Made by a program: the position numbers and the translations under genes. A DNA stretch of 64,000 nucleotides from JBEKCD01 sp050015055 (GTDB taxonomy: Archaea; Thermoproteota; Bathyarchaeia; Bathyarchaeales; Bathycorpusculaceae), in assembly GCA_050015055.1 (NCBI GenBank), contig JBEKCD010000002.1:163352-227351 (forward strand). Direction: 5' to 3'. The notes under the pieces were generated by a model. That model was not told where the DNA came from. It worked only from the letters and a program-made list of their open reading frames with translations, and ran no database searches. Positions 25,638 through 32,342 of this stretch are shown here, piece by piece; position 1 is the stretch's first letter, and the number at the start of each line of letters is the position of its first letter.

Positions 25638-26617
25638 GCGAACGGCCTTTGATCAGAGCCGTCAGAGATGTTCCTTCAGTAGACTTGTACACGAGTGGTC
25701 ACAGAACGTGCGCTGGCTGCGGGGCAGCCCTGGGTTACCGTCTGTTGCTTAAGGCGGCGGGTCCCAAAACGGTGGTTCTCGGCCCAACCGGATGCATGTA
25801 CGTAGCGAACGGGCATCAGTTCTTGTCCTCGCCCTATTCCGTGCCTTGGTATCACACTCAGCTTGGTGCCGGAGGAGCTGCAGGCGTTGGAACTGCGGCG
25901 GCTTTCAGAAGTCTGATGATGAAGGGGAAGAGGAAGAAGGAAGACGTTAACGTCGTTGTCTATGGTGGAGACGGTGGAACCGGCGACATGGGGTTCTCCG
26001 GGTTATCGATGGCCATGGGCTATGACTACAAGAGGTTCCTGTACGTACTGTACGATAACGAATCATACGCCAACACAGGGATTCAGGCGTCAAGCACAAC
26101 TCCCTGGGGAGCTTCGACAACGTTCACACCTGCGGGCAAAATAAAAAGAATTGGCAACCTGAGAATGAAGAAGAACGTGGCCTTGATAATCGCCGCACAC
26201 CCTGGTGTTAGATACGTTGCAACTGCCACGCTGTATCCCCCTTTGGACTTCATCAACAAGACGAGAAAAGCCCTGGAGGCCGAAGGCCCAGCGTTTATTC
26301 ATCTGCTAGTCCCCTGTCCGAAGGGATGGTTCACCGATCCAAAGTACACGCTGGACCTGAGCAGAAGCGCCTTAGACACGGGGCTCTGGGTCTCATGGGA
26401 GTATGAAAACGGAGAATTCAGCTTGACCTATAGGCCGGAACCAAGAAAACACGTGAAGGAATATCTAAGAATGCAAAAAAGGTTCGAACACCTGACCGAC
26501 GACAAAATCGAAGAAATAGAAAGAATGACCGCCAAGGAATGGGATTACTGGAAAGAGATGGACGAGCAGAAAAAAATGATGATTCCTTGGGTAGCCCCAC
26601 CGTGGCCAGCATCCTAA
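25634..26617 (+). CDS. porB: 2-oxoacid:ferredoxin oxidoreductase beta subunit (TPP-binding)
   Basis: The beta subunit holds thiamine diphosphate and a [4Fe-4S] cluster. The cysteines CAGCGAALGYR (about 29-39) and GPTGCMYV are in place, and the TPP/Mg2+ motif runs from GDGGTGDMGFSGLSMAMGYD (about 113-132) to VLYDNESYANTG. SSTTPWGASTTFTPAGK follows as in pyruvate-type enzymes. At 327 residues it is of usual length. It overlaps the alpha gene by four bases and ends the operon. A DedA-type gene is convergent, with only 16 bases between the stops. Confidence 0.93.
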   Translation: MSERPLIRAVRDVPSVDLYTSGHRTCAGCGAALGYRLLLKAAGPKTVVLGPTGCMYVANGHQFLSSPYSVPWYHTQLGAGGAAGVGTAAAFRSLMMKGKRKKEDVNVVVYGGDGGTGDMGFSGLSMAMGYDYKRFLYVLYDNESYANTGIQASSTTPWGASTTFTPAGKIKRIGNLRMKKNVALIIAAHPGVRYVATATLYPPLDFINKTRKALEAEGPAFIHLLVPCPKGWFTDPKYTLDLSRSALDTGLWVSWEYENGEFSLTYRPEPRKHVKEYLRMQKRFEHLTDDKIEEIERMTAKEWDYWKEMDEQKKMMIPWVAPPWPAS

Positions 26618-26633
26618 GCCCAAGTAGCGCCTG

Positions 26634-27404
26634 CTAGGTTCGTTTCCTTCTTCTGATCAAGAGCACGACAAGTACTACGAGAATCGCTGCCAATAGCCCT
26701 ATGATCAAGTAGCGTGATACGCCGGCAACCTCTCGCCAGTTGGCGCCTAGGTACACGCCTATGTAAATTAGAAAGGCGTTCCAGACTAGACACCCGCCTG
26801 TTGTGTATGCGACAAACTTCCGTACCGGCATCTTTACCGCGCCTGCCGGAAATGATACCAGTGTTCTGAACGCCGGGATCATGCGGCTCAGAAATACGGC
26901 GAGGGCGCCGTATTTGTTGAACCACCTCTCGGCCATTTCGAGGCGTGCTTTGTTGAAAAGGAGTTTGTCCAGAGCTTTTCGCCGGGCGAGCAGATCTTTT
27001 CCCTTCATTCCAATATAGTAGTCAACCAGCGAACCGGTTATTCCTGCAATAGTTGAAACTCCGATGGCTATCCACACGTTGAGCAGACCTTGAGAAACGA
27101 GGTAGCCGGAGAACGGAAGTATGACCTCGCTTGGAACCGGTAGAGAGCTCGACTCAAGCAACATCAACAAGAAGATTCCCGCATACCCCCAGGACGAGAC
27201 TGTTGCGGTAACCCTCTGCGTAAGCGTCACTACAGCGTTCAATATCATAGCGAGGGCTGTGCCTGTGAACGAGCCTCCCTCTATCAAAGTGTCTTCCAGG
27301 GTATCCAACAAAATGATTACAATCACAATGGCAACTATCGCTAGAAGCACCAGCTGCGGTGCCTTTCCTTTAAGTCTCTCAAGATTTTGTCGAGGCTTCA
27401 ACAA
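26634..27404 (-). CDS. DedA/SNARE-associated family membrane protein
   Basis: The 256-residue DedA-type membrane protein shows the family features LESSSLPVPSEVILPFSGYLVSQG (in two parts, about 84-107), GSLVDYYIGMKGKDLL, and FLSRMIPAFRTLVSFPAGAVKMP (from about 170). This includes the R..P..R segment and re-entrant helices linked to lipid scrambling or proton-coupled transport. An extra N-terminal helix (about 18-35) precedes the domain, and the C-terminus has a final helix with an RRRKRT tail. DedA proteins affect membrane homeostasis. The gene is convergent with porB and probably monocistronic. Confidence 0.88.
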   Translation of the reverse strand: MLKPRQNLERLKGKAPQLVLLAIVAIVIVIILLDTLEDTLIEGGSFTGTALAMILNAVVTLTQRVTATVSSWGYAGIFLLMLLESSSLPVPSEVILPFSGYLVSQGLLNVWIAIGVSTIAGITGSLVDYYIGMKGKDLLARRKALDKLLFNKARLEMAERWFNKYGALAVFLSRMIPAFRTLVSFPAGAVKMPVRKFVAYTTGGCLVWNAFLIYIGVYLGANWREVAGVSRYLIIGLLAAILVVLVVLLIRRRKRT

Positions 27405-27574
27405 GCATCCCTTTGTCTACGCACGAGATTGGAATTCGGCCTATCACAGTTAGCGTCCTAGGAATAAGTGTATAACGGATTTGCGCGTCGTTCTGCAACA
27501 ATATACAATAAAAAATGCGTGTTCTAGCTTGACGCGACTGTGTTCTCCTGTGCAGTTAGAAAGGACTAAAAAGG

Positions 27575-27823
27575 TTATTGTTTGCTCATGTTCTTCGTTT
27601 TCAGTGCAGTGACAAGTGTCATCCATACGTTTCGCAATATCTCGCGTTTCTGAGGCGAACCTTTCCCAGAATGATTGGCGTTCTCCGCTTTTTCGGTTTG
27701 ACATGGTGTCAAGCCCCAGCAGTTCATTTGTTGGGCTTGTCCCACTCCAACAAGAGCAAAGGGCAAGATTGCTACACTTATCGCTATCAAGAAAACCTTC
27801 CACAATTTCATATTTTCCATCAC
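27575..27823 (-). CDS. Small secreted protein with signal peptide, unknown
   Basis: The 82-residue reading frame starts MMENMKLWKVFLIAISVAILP and has a hydrophobic core through VGVGQAQQ, a plausible signal peptide cut after AQA. The mature part is short, with two cysteines (MNCWGLTPCQT) and a basic tail. A good TATA-like GTTTATATGG lies upstream on the minus strand near 27850-27860, which supports it as a real gene. No family was recognised. Start MKLWK at residue 5 is also possible. Confidence 0.5.
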   Translation of the reverse strand: MMENMKLWKVFLIAISVAILPFALVGVGQAQQMNCWGLTPCQTEKAENANHSGKGSPQKREILRNVWMTLVTALKTKNMSKQ

Positions 27824-28017
27824 TCACTTAACATAACCCGCCATATGCAACCATATAAACACTTTCATGAAGAAGCCTGATTTCCAGTGCAACATTGTCC
27901 GAGCAGATTTTGCCCAATTAAGATCAGCTTGAGCGCGCTGTCCTTTGTGCTAATCGCTATTGGACAGAATTTATATAAGCATTAAACAGTTCGCCCTATT
28001 GTTGCAGGAAAGAGACG

Positions 28018-28683
28018 ATGCAAGCAAGAAGGGCCTTGTTGATAGCAATTCTGCTGATAATAGTGGCGGCTGCTGTCTTTGTGGGAACTCAAGTCTGGAC
28101 CGGCTTCAACAGTGGAACAAGCCCATCACCGTACCAAGAAATCAGGGAATACAATGGGACGAAGCTCGGATCAATAAATGATTTTCAGAATGAGGCGATA
28201 GCGGGCACTCAGTACATCAACGTGAGCACCTACAGGCTTGTTGTAACGGGTCTTGTGAGCAAAGAAATGGTCTACACTTACGACGAAGTCGTTAACAACC
28301 ACACGCATTACGAGAAAGTTGTCACGCTCCACTGCGTGGAAGGCTGGCAAGTCACAGCTCTATGGGAGGGTGTGCTTTTGAAAGATCTTCTGGAAGATGC
28401 CGGATACAACCAAACTGCTCAGGTTGTGATATTCTATGCCCAGGACGGATACACGACGAGTCTCCCCCTCTCTTACATAATCAACAACGGTACGATGTTG
28501 GCCTACAAAATCAACGGTGTCATCTTGCCCCCGGAACGAGGCTTCCCCCTCCGACTGGTGGCTGAGGGCAAGTTGGGGTACAAGTGGATAAAGTGGATAA
28601 CGAAGATCGAAGTATCTAACGACACCAGCTTCCGAGGCTACTGGGAAAGCTACGGATACAGCAACGATGCCAACTATCCATGA
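28018..28683 (+). CDS. Membrane-anchored molybdopterin-binding oxidoreductase domain protein
   Basis: An N-terminal anchor (about 6-25) is followed by a secreted domain of the sulfite-oxidase molybdopterin family: LVVTGLVSKEMVYTYDEV, the molybdenum-ligand cysteine C106 in TLHCVEGW, ALWEGVLLKDLLEDAG, FYAQDGYTTSLPLSYI, and PPERGFPLRLVAEGKLGYKWIKWI. This is the minimal catalytic domain, like MsrP/YedY, acting outside the membrane. A TATA-like TTTATATAAG is at 27970-27979, and GGAAAGAG serves as ribosome site. The next gene is a small helical protein with two conserved-looking histidines, a likely haem-b electron partner. The substrate may be an S- or N-oxide. Confidence 0.87.
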   Translation: MQARRALLIAILLIIVAAAVFVGTQVWTGFNSGTSPSPYQEIREYNGTKLGSINDFQNEAIAGTQYINVSTYRLVVTGLVSKEMVYTYDEVVNNHTHYEKVVTLHCVEGWQVTALWEGVLLKDLLEDAGYNQTAQVVIFYAQDGYTTSLPLSYIINNGTMLAYKINGVILPPERGFPLRLVAEGKLGYKWIKWITKIEVSNDTSFRGYWESYGYSNDANYP

Positions 28684-28829
28684 TCACTAGTTCCTTGTGC
28701 GTTTCTGCGAAGGCAAATCATTCACGGGAATGAAACTACCAATTGCCACCGGCGCGCGTGCATATTGAGCATGCAGAATTGAGGGAATCTTTATGCGTTG
28801 GGCAACATTAGCCGTGTGAAGGCGATGGG

Positions 28830-29180
28830 ATGATGACTACAAAAAAAGACAGTAACTACTTGCAGAGGTTCAATCGTCTGCTCGTTTGGTTTACGCTCTT
28901 GCTGTTCACACTGCTTGTACTCTCAGGATATGGCATGACAAACCCAGAGGTCACGACTAGACTGACCGGAGGAATCTTCACGACTGCTTTTTCAATGTAC
29001 CTGCACATAAACTTGGTCGCGCCTGTTCTCATATTGCTGTTGATTCACGTCTTGATCGGAATGAAAACTGCTCTAACTCGCTGGGGCATAGAAGAAGGAT
29101 GGCTGCTGGACACTTTTCTGATTGTACTAGGTCTCTTCGCGACTGCTCTGATCATTCTCATGCGGTATCTGACCTTCTAA
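28830..29180 (+). CDS. Small three-helix membrane protein, probable cytochrome b-like partner
   Basis: The 116-residue protein has three or four membrane helices (about 17-35, 55-75, 95-113) with histidines in MYLHINLVAP and LLLIHVLIGM, spaced as haem-b ligands might be in ferric-reductase-like or YedZ/MsrQ-like proteins. It follows the molybdopterin oxidoreductase gene by 146 bases on the same strand. The pairing suggests it passes electrons from the membrane to that enzyme. The family is not certain and haem binding is inferred. The ATG at 28833 is an alternative start. Confidence 0.68.
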   Translation: MMTTKKDSNYLQRFNRLLVWFTLLLFTLLVLSGYGMTNPEVTTRLTGGIFTTAFSMYLHINLVAPVLILLLIHVLIGMKTALTRWGIEEGWLLDTFLIVLGLFATALIILMRYLTF

Positions 29181-29562
29181 ATGTATGCAAATGCAGCTGA
29201 CCATCTTTCCTTTCAATATGAAGGAGTAAAGAATCATCGTTATGGAGACGTTCCCATTCTGCTTAAGAGCTGTTGGCCGAAAGATTGGCTTAATAAGTGG
29301 AAAACGACATTGTTGGAGGGCATGTGGAATTGTCTTTGGTTGGAATCTCTGTTTGGGCTGTTATGAGCAATGAGAATAAAGAAAGGGTCGTTGAAAGGAT
29401 GGCGAGGGTGCATCAGGAACCAGGCGTTTCCCCGAGAAGCAGTTACTGTTATTACTTACGAAGCTACGAGACAACCTGTCAACCGGCGGACAGTTGCATT
29501 CAGAGAAGTACGCAAATCGTTAACGTGCGCGGAATGAAGGGTAAAGACCATATTCAAATGAG
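29181..29562. other. Region without a recognised gene
   Basis: Short overlapping frames occur on the plus strand (for example from an ATG at 29363), but none shows a family pattern, a signal peptide, or a good ribosome site. The region probably holds the 3' end of the oxidoreductase transcript and the promoter of the zinc-ribbon gene. Confidence 0.4.
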
Positions 29563-29805
29563 GTGGACGAGTTGAACATTGGAGCCTGGGTTCTGATCCC
29601 TTCTCCTTCATCTGCCGGACGATACTTGATTTGCCCGCGATGCGGGAGTCAGGTTCCCTCTAACTCTAACTATTGCAATTTTTGTGGAACCCTGTTGCGT
29701 CCTGAGCTTTTGTTGAAAATTTGTCCCAACTGCAAGAGCAAGATATCCGTCTCAGCTCGCTTCTGCCCTGAATGCGGACGGAAACAAAGATCCAATTCTC
29801 ACTGA
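29563..29805 (+). CDS. Double zinc-ribbon protein
   Basis: The 80-residue protein is made almost only of two zinc ribbons, CPRCG...CNFCG (about 24-42) and CPNCK...CPECG (about 54-72), each a likely Zn2+ site of four cysteines. Such proteins mediate protein or nucleic acid contacts; function is not predictable. The start is a GTG at 29563 or TTG at 29572. It precedes a wHTH/membrane protein by 22 bases and may be co-transcribed with it. Confidence 0.78.
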   Translation: MDELNIGAWVLIPSPSSAGRYLICPRCGSQVPSNSNYCNFCGTLLRPELLLKICPNCKSKISVSARFCPECGRKQRSNSH

Positions 29806-29827
29806 ATGATGTGTTTCTTATAGGGCA

Positions 29828-30346
29828 GTGAGCGTTAAGAGAAGTTGGATAGTCCATTGGCCAAGCCGGGATAGCATGTTTGAACGCCGTGAAGAGATCG
29901 AGAAATGGTTTTATGAAGTCGTTGAGAGGTTTCGTCAGAAAGGAGCCGTAAGCCCTGATAAGGCGATGACTGCTGAAGAGCTGAGTCTTCCGCCGAGGTT
30001 TGAGGTTGCGATGAAGAGGCGTCTGGGGCGTTCAGGCGTTTTTGTCGAAGTTAACGGCAAGTACTATCTCTCAGAGGAAAGGTTGAAACAAATAGAAGAA
30101 ATGCGCTCCACAAGAATTGCCTCGAGGGCTCCAAGAACGAATATCTTGGCGCTGAGAATAGTTCAAGTGATTGCGGTTATTCTTTTCATGGCTTTCTTCT
30201 TGGCGAGTCTCCTTTTTCAGAGTTGGGAACTAAGAGTGGTATCGCTCCTCTTCCTCGCAGCTTGGTTAGTCATATCTGTAATACAGATTTACCATCTGTT
30301 AAGGATCCGAAAAAGAATGTCTTCAAGCGCGTCCGTGGCACAATAG
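29828..30346 (+). CDS. Membrane protein with N-terminal basic alpha/beta region, unknown
   Basis: Residues about 17-95 form a soluble, charged region that could be a winged-helix-like domain (RREEIEKWFYEVVERFRQKGAV, then GVFVEVNGKYYLSEERLKQIEEM). Two adjacent membrane helices follow (about 108-127 and 132-150) and a basic tail. No family was recognised. The start may be the GTG at 29828 or ATG at 29876 (MFERREE). A small membrane protein gene lies convergently after it. Confidence 0.68.
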   Translation: MSVKRSWIVHWPSRDSMFERREEIEKWFYEVVERFRQKGAVSPDKAMTAEELSLPPRFEVAMKRRLGRSGVFVEVNGKYYLSEERLKQIEEMRSTRIASRAPRTNILALRIVQVIAVILFMAFFLASLLFQSWELRVVSLLFLAAWLVISVIQIYHLLRIRKRMSSSASVAQ

Positions 30347-30377
30347 AAACCATTTCGCGAATTCTTAGCTTTTCTTT

Positions 30378-30599
30378 TCATCTAGAGAACAATAGGATTA
30401 GTCCACCAGCGACAATCAGGATGGTTGCAGCGATTGCTCCCACAAAATAAGACCGCAATGCAGAGGCAAATGGTCCTGACAAAATCCCGCCTGCATAACT
30501 CATGAAGGCAACAACTGCAAGCACGATTCCAGCGACAAAAAAAACAATGCCTAATATAGTCAAAGCTCTTTTCCGTTCCATCTCATCCCTTCTCGTCAT
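30378..30599 (-). CDS. Small two-helix membrane protein
   Basis: The 73-residue protein begins MTRRDEMERKRALTI and has two membrane helices (about 14-34 and 52-70) with small residues (FFVAGIVLAVVAFMSYAGGI). It may start at the ATG at residue 7. No family was recognised. It is convergent with the previous gene, and its upstream side is a 418-base gap. Confidence 0.62.
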   Translation of the reverse strand: MTRRDEMERKRALTILGIVFFVAGIVLAVVAFMSYAGGILSGPFASALRSYFVGAIAATILIVAGGLILLFSR

Positions 30600-31017
30600 C
30601 GTCCATGAGCCGCATCAAAGCACATTCGATGTCGCGAGATTTGTCTTTGAACTTCCCACTGTTGACTTCTTTCTGAACTCATTTCCCAACTTCTCTCCGG
30701 GCGGGCCTTCAAGCTCTGATTTCTTTCTTACTCTAGGATAATCTTCTTTATTTGTTTTATACTATTAGCGCGTGCGGAAATGGCGGCGGATTCGAAAGGA
30801 TTTGAATGCTCGTTCAGTTGCTCACTTTGAAAAACGGAAATGTCTCACGAAAAGGGACCCTTGAATTCTGTTTTCTCCGATAATTACTTTTCAGAGAAAA
30901 GTTGTCTTTGCCGGGCGTCGCACAGTGATTTGAGTCGCGTTTGCGTTAGGAAGTCTAATAAACTTCCAATGGTATTTCATCGTACGTTGCCATTGACAAC
31001 GGATTGTTGACAATCAG
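30600..31017. other. Intergenic region, no gene seen
   Basis: This divergent region between a small membrane protein (minus) and a methyltransferase (plus) has no credible gene. It carries ATTAGCGCGTGCGG at 30764-30777, identical to the 14-mer in the damaged end of cutA. A/T-rich TTTGTTTTATACTATT just before it could be a promoter for the minus-strand gene or an unannotated RNA. Confidence 0.45.
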
Positions 31018-31539
31018 ATGTCGGACTTCGGTTTCAGCGCTATGGCTTTCATGTTTAAGGTTCGGGATTTCTTCAGGCCACGTGAGGACATCGTGGAGGA
31101 AGTTGGGCTAAAAGAAGGTTTTCACGTTCTGGACTATGGTTGCGGACCAGGCGGCTACGTGAAGCCCGTTGCTGACCTCGTTGGAGAGTCAGGCAGGATC
31201 TATGCATTGGATATCAATCCGCGCGCAATCCAGATGGTTAAGAAGATTGTTGCTAAGAATCTGATGAGGAGTGTTGAGACGATTCTCTCTGACTGCAGCA
31301 CCGGATTGCCCGACGACAGCGTGGATGCGGTACTGCTGTACGACTTCTTTCACGATCTGACTGACCCGAACCGGGTGTTAGAGGAACTGTATCGAGTGTT
31401 GAAGCCAGCTGGAGTTTTGTCTTTCAGTGACCATCACCTGAAAGAAGACGAGATAATGTCAAAATTGACGAACAAAGGATTGTTTGCGTTATTGAAAAAG
31501 GGAACGAGGACGTACAGTTTTGCGAAGAAGCAAGCGTAG
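31018..31539 (+). CDS. Class I SAM-dependent methyltransferase
   Basis: The Rossmann-type methyltransferase domain covers most of the 173 residues: the SAM-binding glycine motif VLDYGCGPGGYVKPVADLVG at about 37-56, the acidic ribose-binding site ALDINPRAI, and the strand DAVLLYDFFHDLTDPNRVLEEL followed by LYRVLKPAGVLSFSDHH. It resembles UbiE/arsM-type small methyltransferases, but lacks the arsenic cysteines. Substrate unknown. The ATG at 31018 is used. It is convergent with the YdeI-like gene, 12 bases away. Confidence 0.88.
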   Translation: MSDFGFSAMAFMFKVRDFFRPREDIVEEVGLKEGFHVLDYGCGPGGYVKPVADLVGESGRIYALDINPRAIQMVKKIVAKNLMRSVETILSDCSTGLPDDSVDAVLLYDFFHDLTDPNRVLEELYRVLKPAGVLSFSDHHLKEDEIMSKLTNKGLFALLKKGTRTYSFAKKQA

Positions 31540-31551
31540 CGCGTTTGCGGC

Positions 31552-32160
31552 TTACTTCATGCCTGATTTCTGATTCTGCTCGAGAAGTTTCATCGCCTCT
31601 GCGACGCGTTTTTTGCGTGTCTTCTCCATCTTTGCGCTGTCGATCCACAAAACAAAGTTTCTTCTGTAGCTATCAGCCAAATTATTGAAGTTATCTAAAG
31701 CCCTCTTGTTGGTCGCGAGGGCATCTTGCAAGTATGAGGGAATCACCAGTCCGTTTCTATAGCGCGCGTCAGCATTACTCTTGAGCCATTCCCCACTGGC
31801 TCTAGCTTCTTTGATTCTGATCAGTCCGGTTTCTGTCATCCTTCCTTCCTTGATCATCTTTTCGACTCTTTTCCTGTTTGCTTCGGACCATCTGCTTTTG
31901 CCACTGCGGGGCGTGAATTTCCTAGCAAACTTTTCATCATCAAGTCTCCTTACGATGCTGTCCACCCAACCAAAGCACAGGGCTTCTTCAACTGAATCGT
32001 CATACGATATACTGGGTTTTCCAGTGTGCTTCTTGTAATAAACCAGCCAAACCTCTTTCTTAACATCATGATTCTCTTTAAGCCAAGCACGCCAATCGTC
32101 TCGGTTTGGCACGTACAATTCTTCAGTCATCTCAATCAAGCTCGCTCCGTCGAAAGCCAC
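31552..32160 (-). CDS. YdeI/OmpD-associated family protein
   Basis: The protein matches the YdeI family of unknown function: RDDWRAWLKENHDVKKEVWLVYYKKHTG, then SISYDDSVEEALCFGWVDS, KFTPRSGKSRWSEANRKRVEKMIKEGRMTETG in sequence, and a C-terminal helical part (LATNKRALDNFNNLADSYRRNFVLWIDSAKMEKTRKKRVAEAM). Some relatives confer resistance to bacteriocins or peptides in bacteria. The better start may be the ATG at 32130 (MTEELYVPN) rather than 32160. This is usually a bacterial family, so lateral transfer is possible. Confidence 0.83.
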   Translation of the reverse strand: MAFDGASLIEMTEELYVPNRDDWRAWLKENHDVKKEVWLVYYKKHTGKPSISYDDSVEEALCFGWVDSIVRRLDDEKFARKFTPRSGKSRWSEANRKRVEKMIKEGRMTETGLIRIKEARASGEWLKSNADARYRNGLVIPSYLQDALATNKRALDNFNNLADSYRRNFVLWIDSAKMEKTRKKRVAEAMKLLEQNQKSGMK

Positions 32161-32189
32161 ATTTCAAACTTGTTGCGCAGACTAGTGAG

Positions 32190-32302
32190 TGGCGGATCCG
32201 CTGGGATTTGAACCCAGGGCTTTCGGCTTTCTTCAGCTTCAGCGGCTTAGAAGGCCGACGCGCTTTGTGGCTTAAACCGTATCCATGCTGCGCTACGGAT
32301 CC
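32190..32302 (-). tRNA. tRNA-Arg(UCU) with two introns
   Basis: Minus-strand gene with acceptor stem GGATCCG/CGGATCC, discriminator G and an encoded CCA (32192-32190). The T arm is CTGGG-TTCAAAT-CCCAG. The gene is 110 bases without CCA, about 35 longer than normal. Removing 16 bases in the D loop (32265-32280) and 19 bases at the canonical 37/38 site (32229-32247) leaves a 75-base cloverleaf with D stem GCGC/GCGC and anticodon stem TCGGC/GCCGA, loop CTTCTAA. The 37/38 intron has a clean bulge-helix-bulge: 3-base bulge TAA, helix CTTC/GAAG, 3-base bulge AAA. The D-loop intron has a weaker one. It lies just downstream of leuS. Confidence 0.9.
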
Positions 32303-32342
32303 TTTTTTCGGCCAATAAAAGGAAGGGTTTGGTTGATATATT

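Noticed and set aside
29297..29575. Possible small plus-strand gene between the haem-like protein and the zinc-ribbon gene
   Set aside because: No ribosome site, no family pattern, and it ends inside the next gene; not enough to call.
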